Shown here: positions 17,028-24,901 of the stretch, in pieces | Numbering within the stretch: the first letter of the stretch is position 1 | Layout: every line of letters starts with the position of its first letter | DNA from: Zunongwangia sp. HGR-M22 | Lineage (GTDB): Bacteria; Bacteroidota; Bacteroidia; Flavobacteriales; Flavobacteriaceae | Assembly (NCBI RefSeq): GCF_027594425.1 | Contig: NZ_CP115159.1 | Span: forward strand, 1,353,001 to 1,417,000 | Direction: 5' to 3' | Length of the DNA: 64,000 nucleotides | Made by a program: the position numbers and the translations under genes | The notes under the pieces: generated by a model | What the model was told of the DNA's origin: nothing | The model's input: the letters and a program-made list of their open reading frames with translations, nothing else | Database searches by the model: none

Positions 17028-19442
17028 TTATTTAGGTTCTTCATTAAGTAATTGGTCTAAAGCTAAAAGGTCTGGCACTAAAACTTGTCGGGCTTTACTT
17101 CCCTCAAATTGGCCAACAATTCCGGCAGCTTCTAATTGATCTATAATTCTACCAGCCCTGTTATACCCAAGTTTTAATTTTCGCTGTAGTAGTGAAGCCG
17201 AACCTTGTTGTGCGGTTACGATTACTTCAGCGGCTTCTCTAAATAGCTTATCGCGCTCGCTTACATCTATATCAAGTCCTGTGCCACTTTCCTCGCCTTC
17301 GTAGGCTGGCAGTTGGTGGGCATCTGGATAAGCTTTTTGAGATCCAATAAACTCGGTTATTTTATCAACTTCAGGCGTATCCACAAACGCACATTGTAAT
17401 CGTTTCATTGAACTTCCCTGAGTAAATAACATATCTCCGCGACCAATTAATTGATCGGCTCCTGGGCCATCAAGAATAGTTCTAGAGTCAATTTTAGAAG
17501 TTACTCTAAAGGCGATACGAGCGGGGAAGTTAGCTTTTATAATCCCAGTGATTACATTAACCGAAGGACGTTGCGTGGCAATAATCAAATGTATACCAAT
17601 GGCACGAGCAAGCTGGGCTAAACGTGCGATAGGAGCTTCAACCTCTTTACCGGCAGTCATAATTAAATCTGCAAATTCATCTACAACTAGAATAATATAC
17701 GGTAAGAATTTATGACCGTTCTCCGGGTTTAGTTTGCGATTCTTAAATTTTACGTTGTATTCTTTGATGTTACGTACCATCGCATCCTTAAGAAGTTCGT
17801 AACGATCGTCCATTTCAATACAAAGTGAATTAAGCGTATTAATTACTTTTGCATTATCTGTGATAATAGCATCATCGGTATCTGGCAATTTTGCTAAATA
17901 ATGACGTTCAATTTTATTGAAAAGCGTTAATTCTACCTTCTTAGGATCTACCAGTACAAATTTAACTTCCGCAGGATGTTTAGAATAGAGTAGGGAAGTA
18001 AGAATGGCATTTAACCCAACAGATTTACCTTGCCCTGTTGCACCTGCCATAAGCATGTGTGGCATTTTGGCAAGATCGACCACAAAAGTTTCGTTGCTAA
18101 TTGTTTTTCCTAGTGCCATTGGAAGTTCCATTTCAGCATTTTGGAATTTAGGCGAAGCAATTACCGATCGCATTGAAACAATGGTAGAGTTTTTATTTGG
18201 AACTTCAATACCTATAGTCCCTTTTCCAGGAATTGGGGCAATGATCCGAATTCCTAGTGCTGCTAGCGAAAGTGCGATATCATCTTCCAGATTTTTGATC
18301 TTGGAAATTCTAATTCCGGCTTCTGGAACTATTTCATATAGTGTTACCGTTGGGCCAACAGTGGCTTTAATTTGTGCAATTTCAATTTTATAATTTTTGA
18401 GGGTATCTACAATCTTGTTCTTATTTTCCTCAAGTTCTTTTTGATTTATTGTAATACCACCACCATAATCCTGTAATAGTTCTAAAGTTGGGAATTTGTA
18501 ATTCCCCAATTCTAATGTTGGATCAAATTCGCCAAAATCGCTGACTAATTTTTTGCTTAGTTTGTCTTCATCAACCTCCTCCTCTTCAGGGGCAGTTTCT
18601 ACCTCCATGGCAAGCTCTTCGGGTTCTTCTTGCTTTTCTTTTGGTGCAGGTTTAACAGTATGTGCGGTTTCGTTATTTTTATTTACTTCAGAAAGGTTGT
18701 TTTCAAAGCTTATTTCTGGCGCCGATTCGTCTTTTGGCTTTTCTTCTTCGGTAATTGCTGTTTGTTCTTTCCATTCTTGCTCCTCATCGGTTTCATTGGC
18801 CGTCATTTTACTGGCAGAAGCTTCTTTCGCCGCTTTAAATTCAGCATTAATATTATCCTTTTTTGTTTTTACGAAAGAGCCAATCATCTCTGGAGTTAGC
18901 TTAAGTCGTAGTGCCACGTAGGCGATAAAAAGGAAGAAGAGTAAAAGTACAGTTCCAAAAAATCCCAGGTAATCTTGTAGAAAGTCATTCATTTCGAAAC
19001 CAACGGTACCTCCAAGAATAGCATGATTAGTGAAGAAACCTAATGTGATGGATAACCAGATCATTACTAAAATACCCCAAAACCAGTAAGATGCGAGCTT
19101 TTTACCGGGCATTCCAAAAAAGAGATATATGCCTGAAAGTGTTACCAGCGAAGCTATAGAAAATGACGCTATACCAAATCCCTGATAAATAAAGAAATCG
19201 CTAATTAAAGCGCCAAATTTACTGAGCCAGTTTTTAGCTTCGATACTGCGATCGCCAAATTCCTGAAGTGTGCTTTGATCGGCCTTCCAATTAAACAAAA
19301 AGGAAATAAAAGCAACCGTTAAGGCTATTCCAAATAGCATAAGAAAACTGCCCAATACCACCTTTTGGTGTCTGTTAAGCGCTAACGAGAATTTTCTCTT
19401 GTTTTTAGTAGTTTTCTTAGTTCTGGTTTTCTTTTTGGCCAT
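17028..19442 (-). CDS. ftsK: DNA translocase FtsK/SpoIIIE
   Basis: Septal DNA pump that clears and aligns chromosome termini at division. It has 804 residues. A basic N-terminus (KKKTRTKKTTKNKRK) is followed by four membrane segments between about 25 and 195 and a Glu-rich linker (about 200-300). The motor domain has Walker A GATGQGKS near residue 465 and Walker B VVDEFADL. A C-terminal winged-helix gamma domain contains LQRKLKLGYNRAGRIIDQLE, the part that reads KOPS sites and contacts XerD. The motor is complete. The start ATG at 19442 is preceded by a -7 box. It heads the ftsK-lolA-permease series. Confidence 0.95.
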   Translation of the reverse strand: MAKKKTRTKKTTKNKRKFSLALNRHQKVVLGSFLMLFGIALTVAFISFLFNWKADQSTLQEFGDRSIEAKNWLSKFGALISDFFIYQGFGIASFSIASLVTLSGIYLFFGMPGKKLASYWFWGILVMIWLSITLGFFTNHAILGGTVGFEMNDFLQDYLGFFGTVLLLFFLFIAYVALRLKLTPEMIGSFVKTKKDNINAEFKAAKEASASKMTANETDEEQEWKEQTAITEEEKPKDESAPEISFENNLSEVNKNNETAHTVKPAPKEKQEEPEELAMEVETAPEEEEVDEDKLSKKLVSDFGEFDPTLELGNYKFPTLELLQDYGGGITINQKELEENKNKIVDTLKNYKIEIAQIKATVGPTVTLYEIVPEAGIRISKIKNLEDDIALSLAALGIRIIAPIPGKGTIGIEVPNKNSTIVSMRSVIASPKFQNAEMELPMALGKTISNETFVVDLAKMPHMLMAGATGQGKSVGLNAILTSLLYSKHPAEVKFVLVDPKKVELTLFNKIERHYLAKLPDTDDAIITDNAKVINTLNSLCIEMDDRYELLKDAMVRNIKEYNVKFKNRKLNPENGHKFLPYIILVVDEFADLIMTAGKEVEAPIARLAQLARAIGIHLIIATQRPSVNVITGIIKANFPARIAFRVTSKIDSRTILDGPGADQLIGRGDMLFTQGSSMKRLQCAFVDTPEVDKITEFIGSQKAYPDAHQLPAYEGEESGTGLDIDVSERDKLFREAAEVIVTAQQGSASLLQRKLKLGYNRAGRIIDQLEAAGIVGQFEGSKARQVLVPDLLALDQLLNEEPK

Positions 19443-19465
19443 GTGCGGTTTTTCGGAAATTTTGG

Positions 19466-19473
19466 CAAAAATA
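19466..19473 (-). promoter_or_regulatory. Promoter -7 element of ftsK
   Basis: TATTTTTG on the minus strand fits TAnnTTTG, 24 nt before the ftsK start and directly after the terminator hairpin of the upstream gene. Confidence 0.5.
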
Positions 19474-19477
19474 CAAA

Positions 19478-19528
19478 TTAGCCTCTTCTAAAATAAAGAA
19501 AATAAAATTCAATTTTAAAAGAGGCTAA
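19478..19528 (-). terminator. Terminator between the alpha/beta hydrolase gene and ftsK
   Basis: TTAGCCTCTT pairs perfectly with AAGAGGCTAA, and a further 6 pairs follow after one mismatch, around a 17-nt AT-rich loop. On the minus strand it is followed by a T-rich stretch. It insulates ftsK from the gene upstream. Confidence 0.7.
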
Positions 19529-19557
19529 CTTTATGTAAAAACGTACAATTTTCCGCT

Positions 19558-20553
19558 TTATTTTTTAAGGTAATCAAGTAGCGGATTTATAAATTTCTCG
19601 AAAACTTCTATATGTGGTAAATGTCCGGTATTTCGGATTTCTACAAGTTTGGCATTCGGTATTTTCTTTTGGGTGGTTTTGCCCAGTTGATCGTATAAGC
19701 CCATTCCTGCCTTAACTTCTTTAGAAACCAGATTTTTTCCCAGAGCGGTGCGATCTCTTGTTCCGATAATTAATAGCGTAGGCACCCTAATTTGGCTAAA
19801 TTCATAAACTACAGGTTGCGTAAAAACCATGTCGTAGGTTAATGCAGCATTCCATGCAATGCGCTCGTAATCTTCGTTGAGTGTCCAACCTGCTAAAAGT
19901 TTAGCCCATTTTGCATAATCTTCGTTCCATTCACCGGCATAATAACTTTCTTTCTGGTAACTTTTAATGTCTTCGTAGGTTTTGCCGATTTCATTTTTGT
20001 ACCAGTCGTCTACGCTTTGGTAAGGGACCTTTAGTTTCCAATCTTCCAACCCAATTGGATTAACTAACACTAGGTTTTTAGTAACTTCCGGATACATAAG
20101 TGTAAAACGAGTTGCTAACATCCCGCCCATAGAATGTCCAAGGATTGTTGTTTCTTTAATGCCTAAAGAATCGATTAAACCTTTTGTGTTTTCGGCTAAT
20201 TGCAGAAATGTGTACTGAAAATATTCTGGCTTACTAGATTTACCAAAACCTATTTGATCGGGTACCAGGACATTAAAGCCTTCTTTTGTTAACGCATTAA
20301 TAGTTGTTTCCCAATACGCCCCGTTGAAGTTTTTACCATGAAGGAGAGTAACTGTTTTTCCATTGTCATTTTTTGGCTTAATGTACATATATGCCATTTT
20401 ATATTCATGCTGTTGCGCATTAAAATGATAAAATGAAACCGGGTAAGGATATTCATAATCTTCGAGCATTAAACCATGCTCTTCAATTTCTTGTGCCTGT
20501 AAAGTTGTAAATACTGAAAAAAGGAAAATAAATACTGAAGATAGTTTTTTCAT
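19558..20553 (-). CDS. Exported alpha/beta-hydrolase
   Basis: Alpha/beta-hydrolase fold enzyme of 331 residues with a signal peptide (MKKLSSVFIFLFSVFTTLQA), so likely periplasmic. The oxyanion region is LLHGKNFNG, the nucleophile elbow is GHSMGG with Ser141, the acid is probably the Asp in GTRDRTAL, and the His is in NTGHLPHIE. It resembles proline iminopeptidase- and haloalkane dehalogenase-like hydrolases. Ser rather than Asp as nucleophile favours esterase or peptidase activity. The substrate is unknown. It is transcribed toward ftsK but separated from it by a terminator. Confidence 0.85.
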   Translation of the reverse strand: MKKLSSVFIFLFSVFTTLQAQEIEEHGLMLEDYEYPYPVSFYHFNAQQHEYKMAYMYIKPKNDNGKTVTLLHGKNFNGAYWETTINALTKEGFNVLVPDQIGFGKSSKPEYFQYTFLQLAENTKGLIDSLGIKETTILGHSMGGMLATRFTLMYPEVTKNLVLVNPIGLEDWKLKVPYQSVDDWYKNEIGKTYEDIKSYQKESYYAGEWNEDYAKWAKLLAGWTLNEDYERIAWNAALTYDMVFTQPVVYEFSQIRVPTLLIIGTRDRTALGKNLVSKEVKAGMGLYDQLGKTTQKKIPNAKLVEIRNTGHLPHIEVFEKFINPLLDYLKK

Positions 20554-20637
20554 AAAAGTCTTTTAGCTGAAATGTAAGAAGATATCAGCCTGATGAAGGT
20601 TTTATAAACTACTTTAAAATAAATTTAACGTAGAAAA

Positions 20638-21006
20638 TTATAGTGCAGAAAAGTAGGGGATGTAAATAATACAACCTATTATGATGGCGATAAAAGCAGC
20701 AATACAAACTGCTCCTGCGGCTACATCTTTAATATGTCCTATTTTATGATGAAAATCGGGATGTATAAAATCGGCAATGGCTTCAATAGCAGTATTTAGA
20801 CCTTCCGCACTCATTACCATTCCCACGGCGATACATTGAAACATCCATTCTGTCCTACTAATATCAAAATAAAACCCGGCTACAGTTACAAGGATAGAAA
20901 TGGCAAATTGTACCTGTATGCTGGGTTCGTTTTTTAAAAGTAGCCATGCACCTTTTAGGGCATAGCCACCACCTTTTATTCGTTTCCCTAGGAAACTATT
21001 CTTCAT
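20638..21006 (-). CDS. dgkA: Diacylglycerol/undecaprenol kinase family protein
   Basis: Small integral membrane lipid kinase of 122 residues, the family norm. It has an N-terminal amphipathic part (FLGKRIKGGGYALKG) and three membrane segments. The family signature is AEGLNTAIEAIADFI followed by HIKDVAAGAVCIAA, holding the catalytic Glu and the nucleotide-site Lys-Asp. Gram-positive and Bacteroidota members often act on undecaprenol rather than diacylglycerol, so the lipid substrate is open. Its start lies 1 nt after the tpx stop, so it is translationally coupled to tpx. Confidence 0.9.
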   Translation of the reverse strand: MKNSFLGKRIKGGGYALKGAWLLLKNEPSIQVQFAISILVTVAGFYFDISRTEWMFQCIAVGMVMSAEGLNTAIEAIADFIHPDFHHKIGHIKDVAAGAVCIAAFIAIIIGCIIYIPYFSAL

Positions 21007-21007
21007 C

Positions 21008-21508
21008 TTATAAAAGCGTTTTTAACGCAGCAAGGTAATTTGGTTCTTGTGCAATATCTGGTACTTGCTGAGTATGGATTACATTTAAATTTTCATCCAG
21101 AACGATCACAACTCGAGAAAGAAGACCTTCTAATGGCCCGGTAATCATTTCTACCCCATAATCTTTCCCAAAATTTCGTTCTTTAAAGTCAGACAAGTTA
21201 ATAACATTTTTCAAATCTGCATCGTTTACAAATCTTTTTTGTGCAAATGGTAGATCTCTAGATATACATAGAACTACCGTGTTTTCTAATTCTGTAGCTC
21301 TTTCGTTAAAATTTTTTACAGAAGTCGCACAAACTCCGGTATCGATACTTGGAAAGATATTTAAGATCACTCTTTTTCCCTTAAAATCTTCAAGTTTAGC
21401 ATTTGATAGGTCGGTTTTTATAAGATCAAAATAAGGTGCTTTTTCACCAATCGCCGGCAGATCTCCGTATGTGATCACTCTTTCGCCTTTAAACGATATT
21501 TCAGACAT
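21008..21508 (-). CDS. tpx: Thiol peroxidase Tpx lacking the canonical resolving cysteine
   Basis: Atypical 2-Cys peroxiredoxin family, 166 residues. The peroxidatic motif SIDTGVCATS is complete (Cys60). Cys81 in VLCISRDLPFAQ matches the second, non-resolving Cys of E. coli Tpx. The resolving Cys of E. coli (Cys95, in SRFCGAEG) is replaced: the aligned stretch reads KRFVNDADL with Val94. The enzyme may therefore work as a 1-Cys peroxidase that needs an external thiol. It lies just downstream of a peroxiredoxin-thioredoxin operon that could supply one. It forms a coupled pair with dgkA and is separated from the peroxiredoxin operon by a terminator. Confidence 0.9.
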   Translation of the reverse strand: MSEISFKGERVITYGDLPAIGEKAPYFDLIKTDLSNAKLEDFKGKRVILNIFPSIDTGVCATSVKNFNERATELENTVVLCISRDLPFAQKRFVNDADLKNVINLSDFKERNFGKDYGVEMITGPLEGLLSRVVIVLDENLNVIHTQQVPDIAQEPNYLAALKTLL

Positions 21509-21588
21509 AGTAGTAGATTTGAATAAAAATTAGTCCAGATAAATTTAGACTATTTGCAATGGAGTGATACTAAAATTATCATAAAACA

Positions 21589-21626
21589 AAAATCGGGTTA
21601 GCTGAATTAACAGTTAACCCGATTTT
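21589..21626 (-). terminator. Terminator of the peroxiredoxin-thioredoxin operon
   Basis: A 16-bp stem, AAAATCGGGTTAGCTG with CAGTTAACCCGATTTT (one G-T pair), and an AATTAA loop. It lies just past the small-protein gene and upstream of tpx. Confidence 0.85.
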
Positions 21627-21646
21627 GGATATTGTAGAGTTAAGTT

Positions 21647-21898
21647 TTATTGATCTATAGACCCTAAAACTTTTTTTACGAATGCGTTTGCAGCATCGGT
21701 ATCTTTCATTCCTTCTTCATCTACTAATCTGTGAACTTCAATAGCACCACAAATATTAGTTATTAATTCACCAATCACATCCATTTCTTCTTCTGAAACA
21801 GATCTATGTTCGGTAAAACTTTCTAAAACGTCTACAGTCGCCTGAAGTTTTTCAGCTTCATTATTGCGCTGTAAGTGTTTAATTACTGGTAACTTCAT
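21647..21898 (-). CDS. Small conserved protein after thioredoxin (DUF6952-like)
   Basis: 83-residue acidic protein, probably all-helical (EAEKLQATVDVLESF, VSEEEMDVIGELITNICGAIEVH), with a single Cys in NICGAIE. There is no signal peptide or membrane segment, so it is cytoplasmic. From memory I associate it with DUF6952; that number needs checking. The gene overlaps the 3' end of the thioredoxin gene by 20 nt, so its translation is coupled, and a terminator follows. Position suggests a role in the peroxiredoxin/thioredoxin system, but no function is shown by sequence. Confidence 0.75.
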   Translation of the reverse strand: MKLPVIKHLQRNNEAEKLQATVDVLESFTEHRSVSEEEMDVIGELITNICGAIEVHRLVDEEGMKDTDAANAFVKKVLGSIDQ

Positions 21899-22193
21899 TT
21901 ACTAAGTCTTTTAGAACGTCAAACTTATTGGTTTGAGCTTGATTTACAAATTCTCCATTTTTGAATGTAGCGAAAGTTGGAAGGTTATTTACATTTGCCA
22001 ATTTTCTGCTTTCTGGATATTTCTCAGCATCAACCAAAATAAATTCAGCATTTTCATTTTCTCCTGAAAGCTTCTTAAATTTTGGCTTCATAAGTCGGCA
22101 ATTACCGCACCATCCAGCCATATACTGTACTACTACAGTTTCATTATTGGATACAATTTCACTTAAATTATCTTGATCTAGTGTCTTCATCAT
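21879..22193 (-). CDS. Thioredoxin family protein with WCGNC active site
   Basis: Cytoplasmic thioredoxin-fold protein. I start it at the ATG at 22193 (104 residues, normal thioredoxin size). The longer frame to 22280 would run through a GC-rich hairpin and adds no recognisable sequence. The active site is WCGNC (Cys29, Cys32) instead of the usual WCGPC, and the cis-proline loop NNLPTFATF is kept. The middle Asn in place of Pro should shift redox potential and reactivity. Lying between a 2-Cys peroxiredoxin and a small helical protein, it is the likely reductant of that peroxiredoxin. Confidence 0.88.
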   Translation of the reverse strand: MMKTLDQDNLSEIVSNNETVVVQYMAGWCGNCRLMKPKFKKLSGENENAEFILVDAEKYPESRKLANVNNLPTFATFKNGEFVNQAQTNKFDVLKDLVNEVTSN

Positions 22194-22222
22194 AGCAATT
22201 TTTTCTTTTGTGAGGATTAACA

Positions 22223-22243
22223 CCCCGGAAGTCGCTTCCGGGG
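22223..22243 (-). repeat. GC-rich hairpin between peroxiredoxin and thioredoxin genes
   Basis: Perfect 9-bp arms, CCCCGGAAG and CTTCCGGGG, with a TCG loop in an otherwise AT-rich region. There is no T-run on the minus strand, so it is not a standard terminator. It may be an mRNA processing or stability element, or a dispersed palindrome. Confidence 0.75.
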
Positions 22244-22300
22244 ATGAAAATATTTTTCTAAATTTTATAGAATATCTCAAGAAACTGAGACACCGGAATA

Positions 22301-22939
22301 TTAGTTTAAGCTTAAGTAATCAGCTACACCTTTTCTATCGGCTTTCATAGCGTCTTTTCCTTCTTCCCAGTTTGCAGGACAAACTTCTCCGTTTTTCTGA
22401 ACGTGAGTATAAGCATCGATTAATCTAATGAATTCTTGTACGTTACGTCCTAGTGGCATGTGGTTTACACCTTCGTGAAATACAGTTCCTTCTTCATCGA
22501 TAAGGTATGTAGCTCTGTAAGTTACATTATCTCCTTCTAGAGTTATATCTCCAGTTTCTTCATCATAAGACTCACCAGTAATGTCAAGAATCCCTAGGCG
22601 AGAACTTAGGTTACGATTTGAATCTGCGATAATTGGATAAGTTACACCTTCAATACCACCGTCGTCTTTTGGAGTATTTAACCATGCAAAATGTACCTCT
22701 GGAGTATCACAAGATGCTCCTACTATCATTACATTTCTTTTTTCAAACTCTTCTAAAGCAGATTGGAATGCATGTAATTCAGTAGGACAAACAAATGTGA
22801 AATCCTTTGGATACCAAAACAATAATACTTTTTTATCATTCTTTTGAGCTTCTTCTAATACATTCAATTTAAATGTGTCACCTAAATCGTTCATAGCGTT
22901 TACGTTTAGGTTTGGAAATTTTTTACCTACAATAGACAT
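22301..22939 (-). CDS. 2-Cys peroxiredoxin (AhpC/Prx1 type)
   Basis: Cytoplasmic peroxidase reducing H2O2 and organic peroxides. It has 212 residues. The peroxidatic site is FTFVCPTEL with Cys51 and the resolving site GEVCPANW with Cys187, so it is a typical 2-Cys enzyme forming disulfide-linked dimers. An acidic insert (GESYDEETGDITLEGDN) lies between strand segments. It is first in the operon with the WCGNC thioredoxin and the 83-residue protein, and has its own -7 box upstream. The start MSIVGKKFPNL is typical. Confidence 0.93.
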   Translation of the reverse strand: MSIVGKKFPNLNVNAMNDLGDTFKLNVLEEAQKNDKKVLLFWYPKDFTFVCPTELHAFQSALEEFEKRNVMIVGASCDTPEVHFAWLNTPKDDGGIEGVTYPIIADSNRNLSSRLGILDITGESYDEETGDITLEGDNVTYRATYLIDEEGTVFHEGVNHMPLGRNVQEFIRLIDAYTHVQKNGEVCPANWEEGKDAMKADRKGVADYLSLN

Positions 22940-22980
22940 ATGTTGTTGTTTTTGGATTTACTTTATTCAAAATTCTATTG

Positions 22981-22988
22981 CAAATATA
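22981..22988 (-). promoter_or_regulatory. Promoter -7 element of the peroxiredoxin operon
   Basis: TATATTTG on the minus strand fits TAnnTTTG, 41 nt upstream of the peroxiredoxin start. Confidence 0.5.
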
Positions 22989-23099
22989 AGCTATGATTAG
23001 CGCGAAGCCATAAATTTGAAATTCTTAATTTTTATACTGTGATAGAATTTGATTATTGTAGTAGAATTATGCTATAAGGTTATCCTATTTTTGATGCGC

Positions 23100-24584
23100 T
23101 TAAGCCTTATGAGGGTTACTCGCAGAAAGTTCTTTTATTTTTATTCTGAAGGCAGCAAATAGCAGAGTCATAAACGGACTCAGATAATTAAAGAAACTAT
23201 AACCAATATAAGATACAACAGGCACACCTAAAACACCGCTATGGTAGGCACCACAAGTATTCCATGGTATTAACACTGAAGTTACCGTACCAGAATCTTC
23301 CAAAGTTCTACTTAAATTTTCTGGAGCGAGACCTTTGTCTTTATATGCTTTTGCAAACATTTTTCCTGGCACAACAATAGCTAAATATTGGTCTGATGCA
23401 GTTATGTTAAGTGCAAGACAACTAACCACTGTACTTGCAAAAAGACCAAAAACGCTATCAAAAAGATTTAGTAAGGCTTTACTAATTCTCGCTAAAGCTC
23501 CTATGGCATCCATTATTCCTCCAAAAACCATTGCACAAATAATTAGCCAAATGGTGCCAAGCATTCCCGCCATACCACTAGAAGCAAAAAGGTCATTTAA
23601 GGCTTCAGATTCTGTTTCTATGGCTGTATCTACGGTAATGGCATCCATAATTCCGCGGTAAGCACTAACAAAATTTAGCTCTTCACTTCCGCTAATTTCA
23701 AGAACAATATCTGGCTGAAAAATAATCGCAGCTGCAGCTCCTAAAAGTGTTCCTATAAGTAATGCAATTAATGGTGAAGTCTTTCGTACGATTAGAAAAA
23801 TTACTAATACAGGTACAATAAACAACCAAGGACTAATATTAAAAGAAGTACTAATCGCATGCAAAATTACCGAAGTATCTGTAGTACCATTGGTATCTAA
23901 ATTTAAGCCAATGATGATGAATATTATTATAGTTACCACAATGGTAGGTACTGTAGTGATGGCCATATATCTTATGTGTGTAAAAAGATCTGTACCAGCC
24001 ATAGCAGGAGCAAGATTTGTGGTGTCGCTTAAGGGAGACATTTTATCTCCAAAATAGGCTCCAGATAAAATTGCACCAGCTGTCATTCCTAAGGGTATTC
24101 CCAGAGCATCTGCTATACCTACCAGAGCTATACCAACTGTTGCTGAAGTTGTCCAGCTACTACCTGTAGCAACAGAAATTAAAGAACATATAACCACTGT
24201 TGCTGCGAGAAAAATCGTTGGGTTTAAAATTTGTAAACCATAATAAATCATTGTAGGAATAATACCGCTAATTAACCAGGTACCGGCTAAGGCTCCTACC
24301 ATTAAAAGTATAAGAATAGCCCCCGCTGTACTTTGTATGTTTTTAGCAACCTCATCGATCATGGTATCAAATTTCACTTTATGAAAGTATCCAACAATCG
24401 CTGCCACAGCGCCGCCAAGCAGTAAAATAAATTGGTTAGAACCATCTAAAGCAAGATCTCCATAAACTACCAAAACATTAAAACCAAGCATAAGGATAAG
24501 TGCAAATACCGGAATTAGCGCAGCTCCTATACTTATTTCTTTTTTTTCTAAGCTTTCTTCGGGCGGGGTAGATTGGTTTTCCAT
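23100..24584 (-). CDS. nhaC: Na+/H+ antiporter NhaC
   Basis: Inner-membrane sodium/proton antiporter of 494 residues with about eleven hydrophobic segments. The family landmarks are GSSWTTSATVGIALVGI, the acidic AYFGDKMSPLSDTTNLAPA segment (ion-binding Asp residues), and SDQYLAIVVPGKMF followed by SRTLEDSGTVTSVLIPWNTCG near the C-terminus. The last is the NhaC signature. The acidic N-terminal tail is cytoplasmic. It fits a marine lifestyle with sodium-based energetics, like the Na+/sugar symporter further along. It stands alone, divergent from lipoamide dehydrogenase. Confidence 0.92.
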   Translation of the reverse strand: MENQSTPPEESLEKKEISIGAALIPVFALILMLGFNVLVVYGDLALDGSNQFILLLGGAVAAIVGYFHKVKFDTMIDEVAKNIQSTAGAILILLMVGALAGTWLISGIIPTMIYYGLQILNPTIFLAATVVICSLISVATGSSWTTSATVGIALVGIADALGIPLGMTAGAILSGAYFGDKMSPLSDTTNLAPAMAGTDLFTHIRYMAITTVPTIVVTIIIFIIIGLNLDTNGTTDTSVILHAISTSFNISPWLFIVPVLVIFLIVRKTSPLIALLIGTLLGAAAAIIFQPDIVLEISGSEELNFVSAYRGIMDAITVDTAIETESEALNDLFASSGMAGMLGTIWLIICAMVFGGIMDAIGALARISKALLNLFDSVFGLFASTVVSCLALNITASDQYLAIVVPGKMFAKAYKDKGLAPENLSRTLEDSGTVTSVLIPWNTCGAYHSGVLGVPVVSYIGYSFFNYLSPFMTLLFAAFRIKIKELSASNPHKA

Positions 24585-24901
24585 TCAGTTTGAGAGAGTT
24601 TATTTTTCTAAAAAATCAAAAAGATGTTTTTTAGATAAAGTAAAAGTTAGGTCTAAATTAAATTTTGGTTTGTAATGTTACGATTTTAGATAAAAACATG
24701 CAAGGTTTCTACATCACACCGCTAAATTAAATCGAATATAATTTGGTGAAAATTGGATAATCACTAACAATTATTAACAATAACGTTTGAAATTTTACTT
24801 TTATTAAAAATTTAGAAAGGCGTTTGCGGGCTATTGGTGGTTAAGAGAATAGTCGTACTTTTGTAAGTATTGTTAAAAATTCAACATAAAAACTTATTGT
24901 T
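24585..24901. other. Divergent promoter region nhaC / lpd
   Basis: 317 nt, AT-rich, no ORF. The clear element is the lpd promoter at 24834-24863. I could not identify an nhaC promoter. Confidence 0.5.
24834..24863 (+). promoter_or_regulatory. Promoter of lipoamide dehydrogenase gene
   Basis: TTG at 24834-24836, a 19-nt spacer, then TACTTTTG at 24856-24863. This is the best-formed flavobacterial -33/-7 pair in the window, 38 nt before the ATG. Confidence 0.65.

Noticed and set aside
18004-18921. Ser-rich plus-strand ORFs opposite ftsK
   Set aside because: Low-complexity shadows of the acidic linker and motor of FtsK.
22194-22280. N-terminal extension of the thioredoxin
   Set aside because: It would translate through the GC-rich hairpin and adds residues unlike any thioredoxin; the ATG at 22193 gives the normal length.
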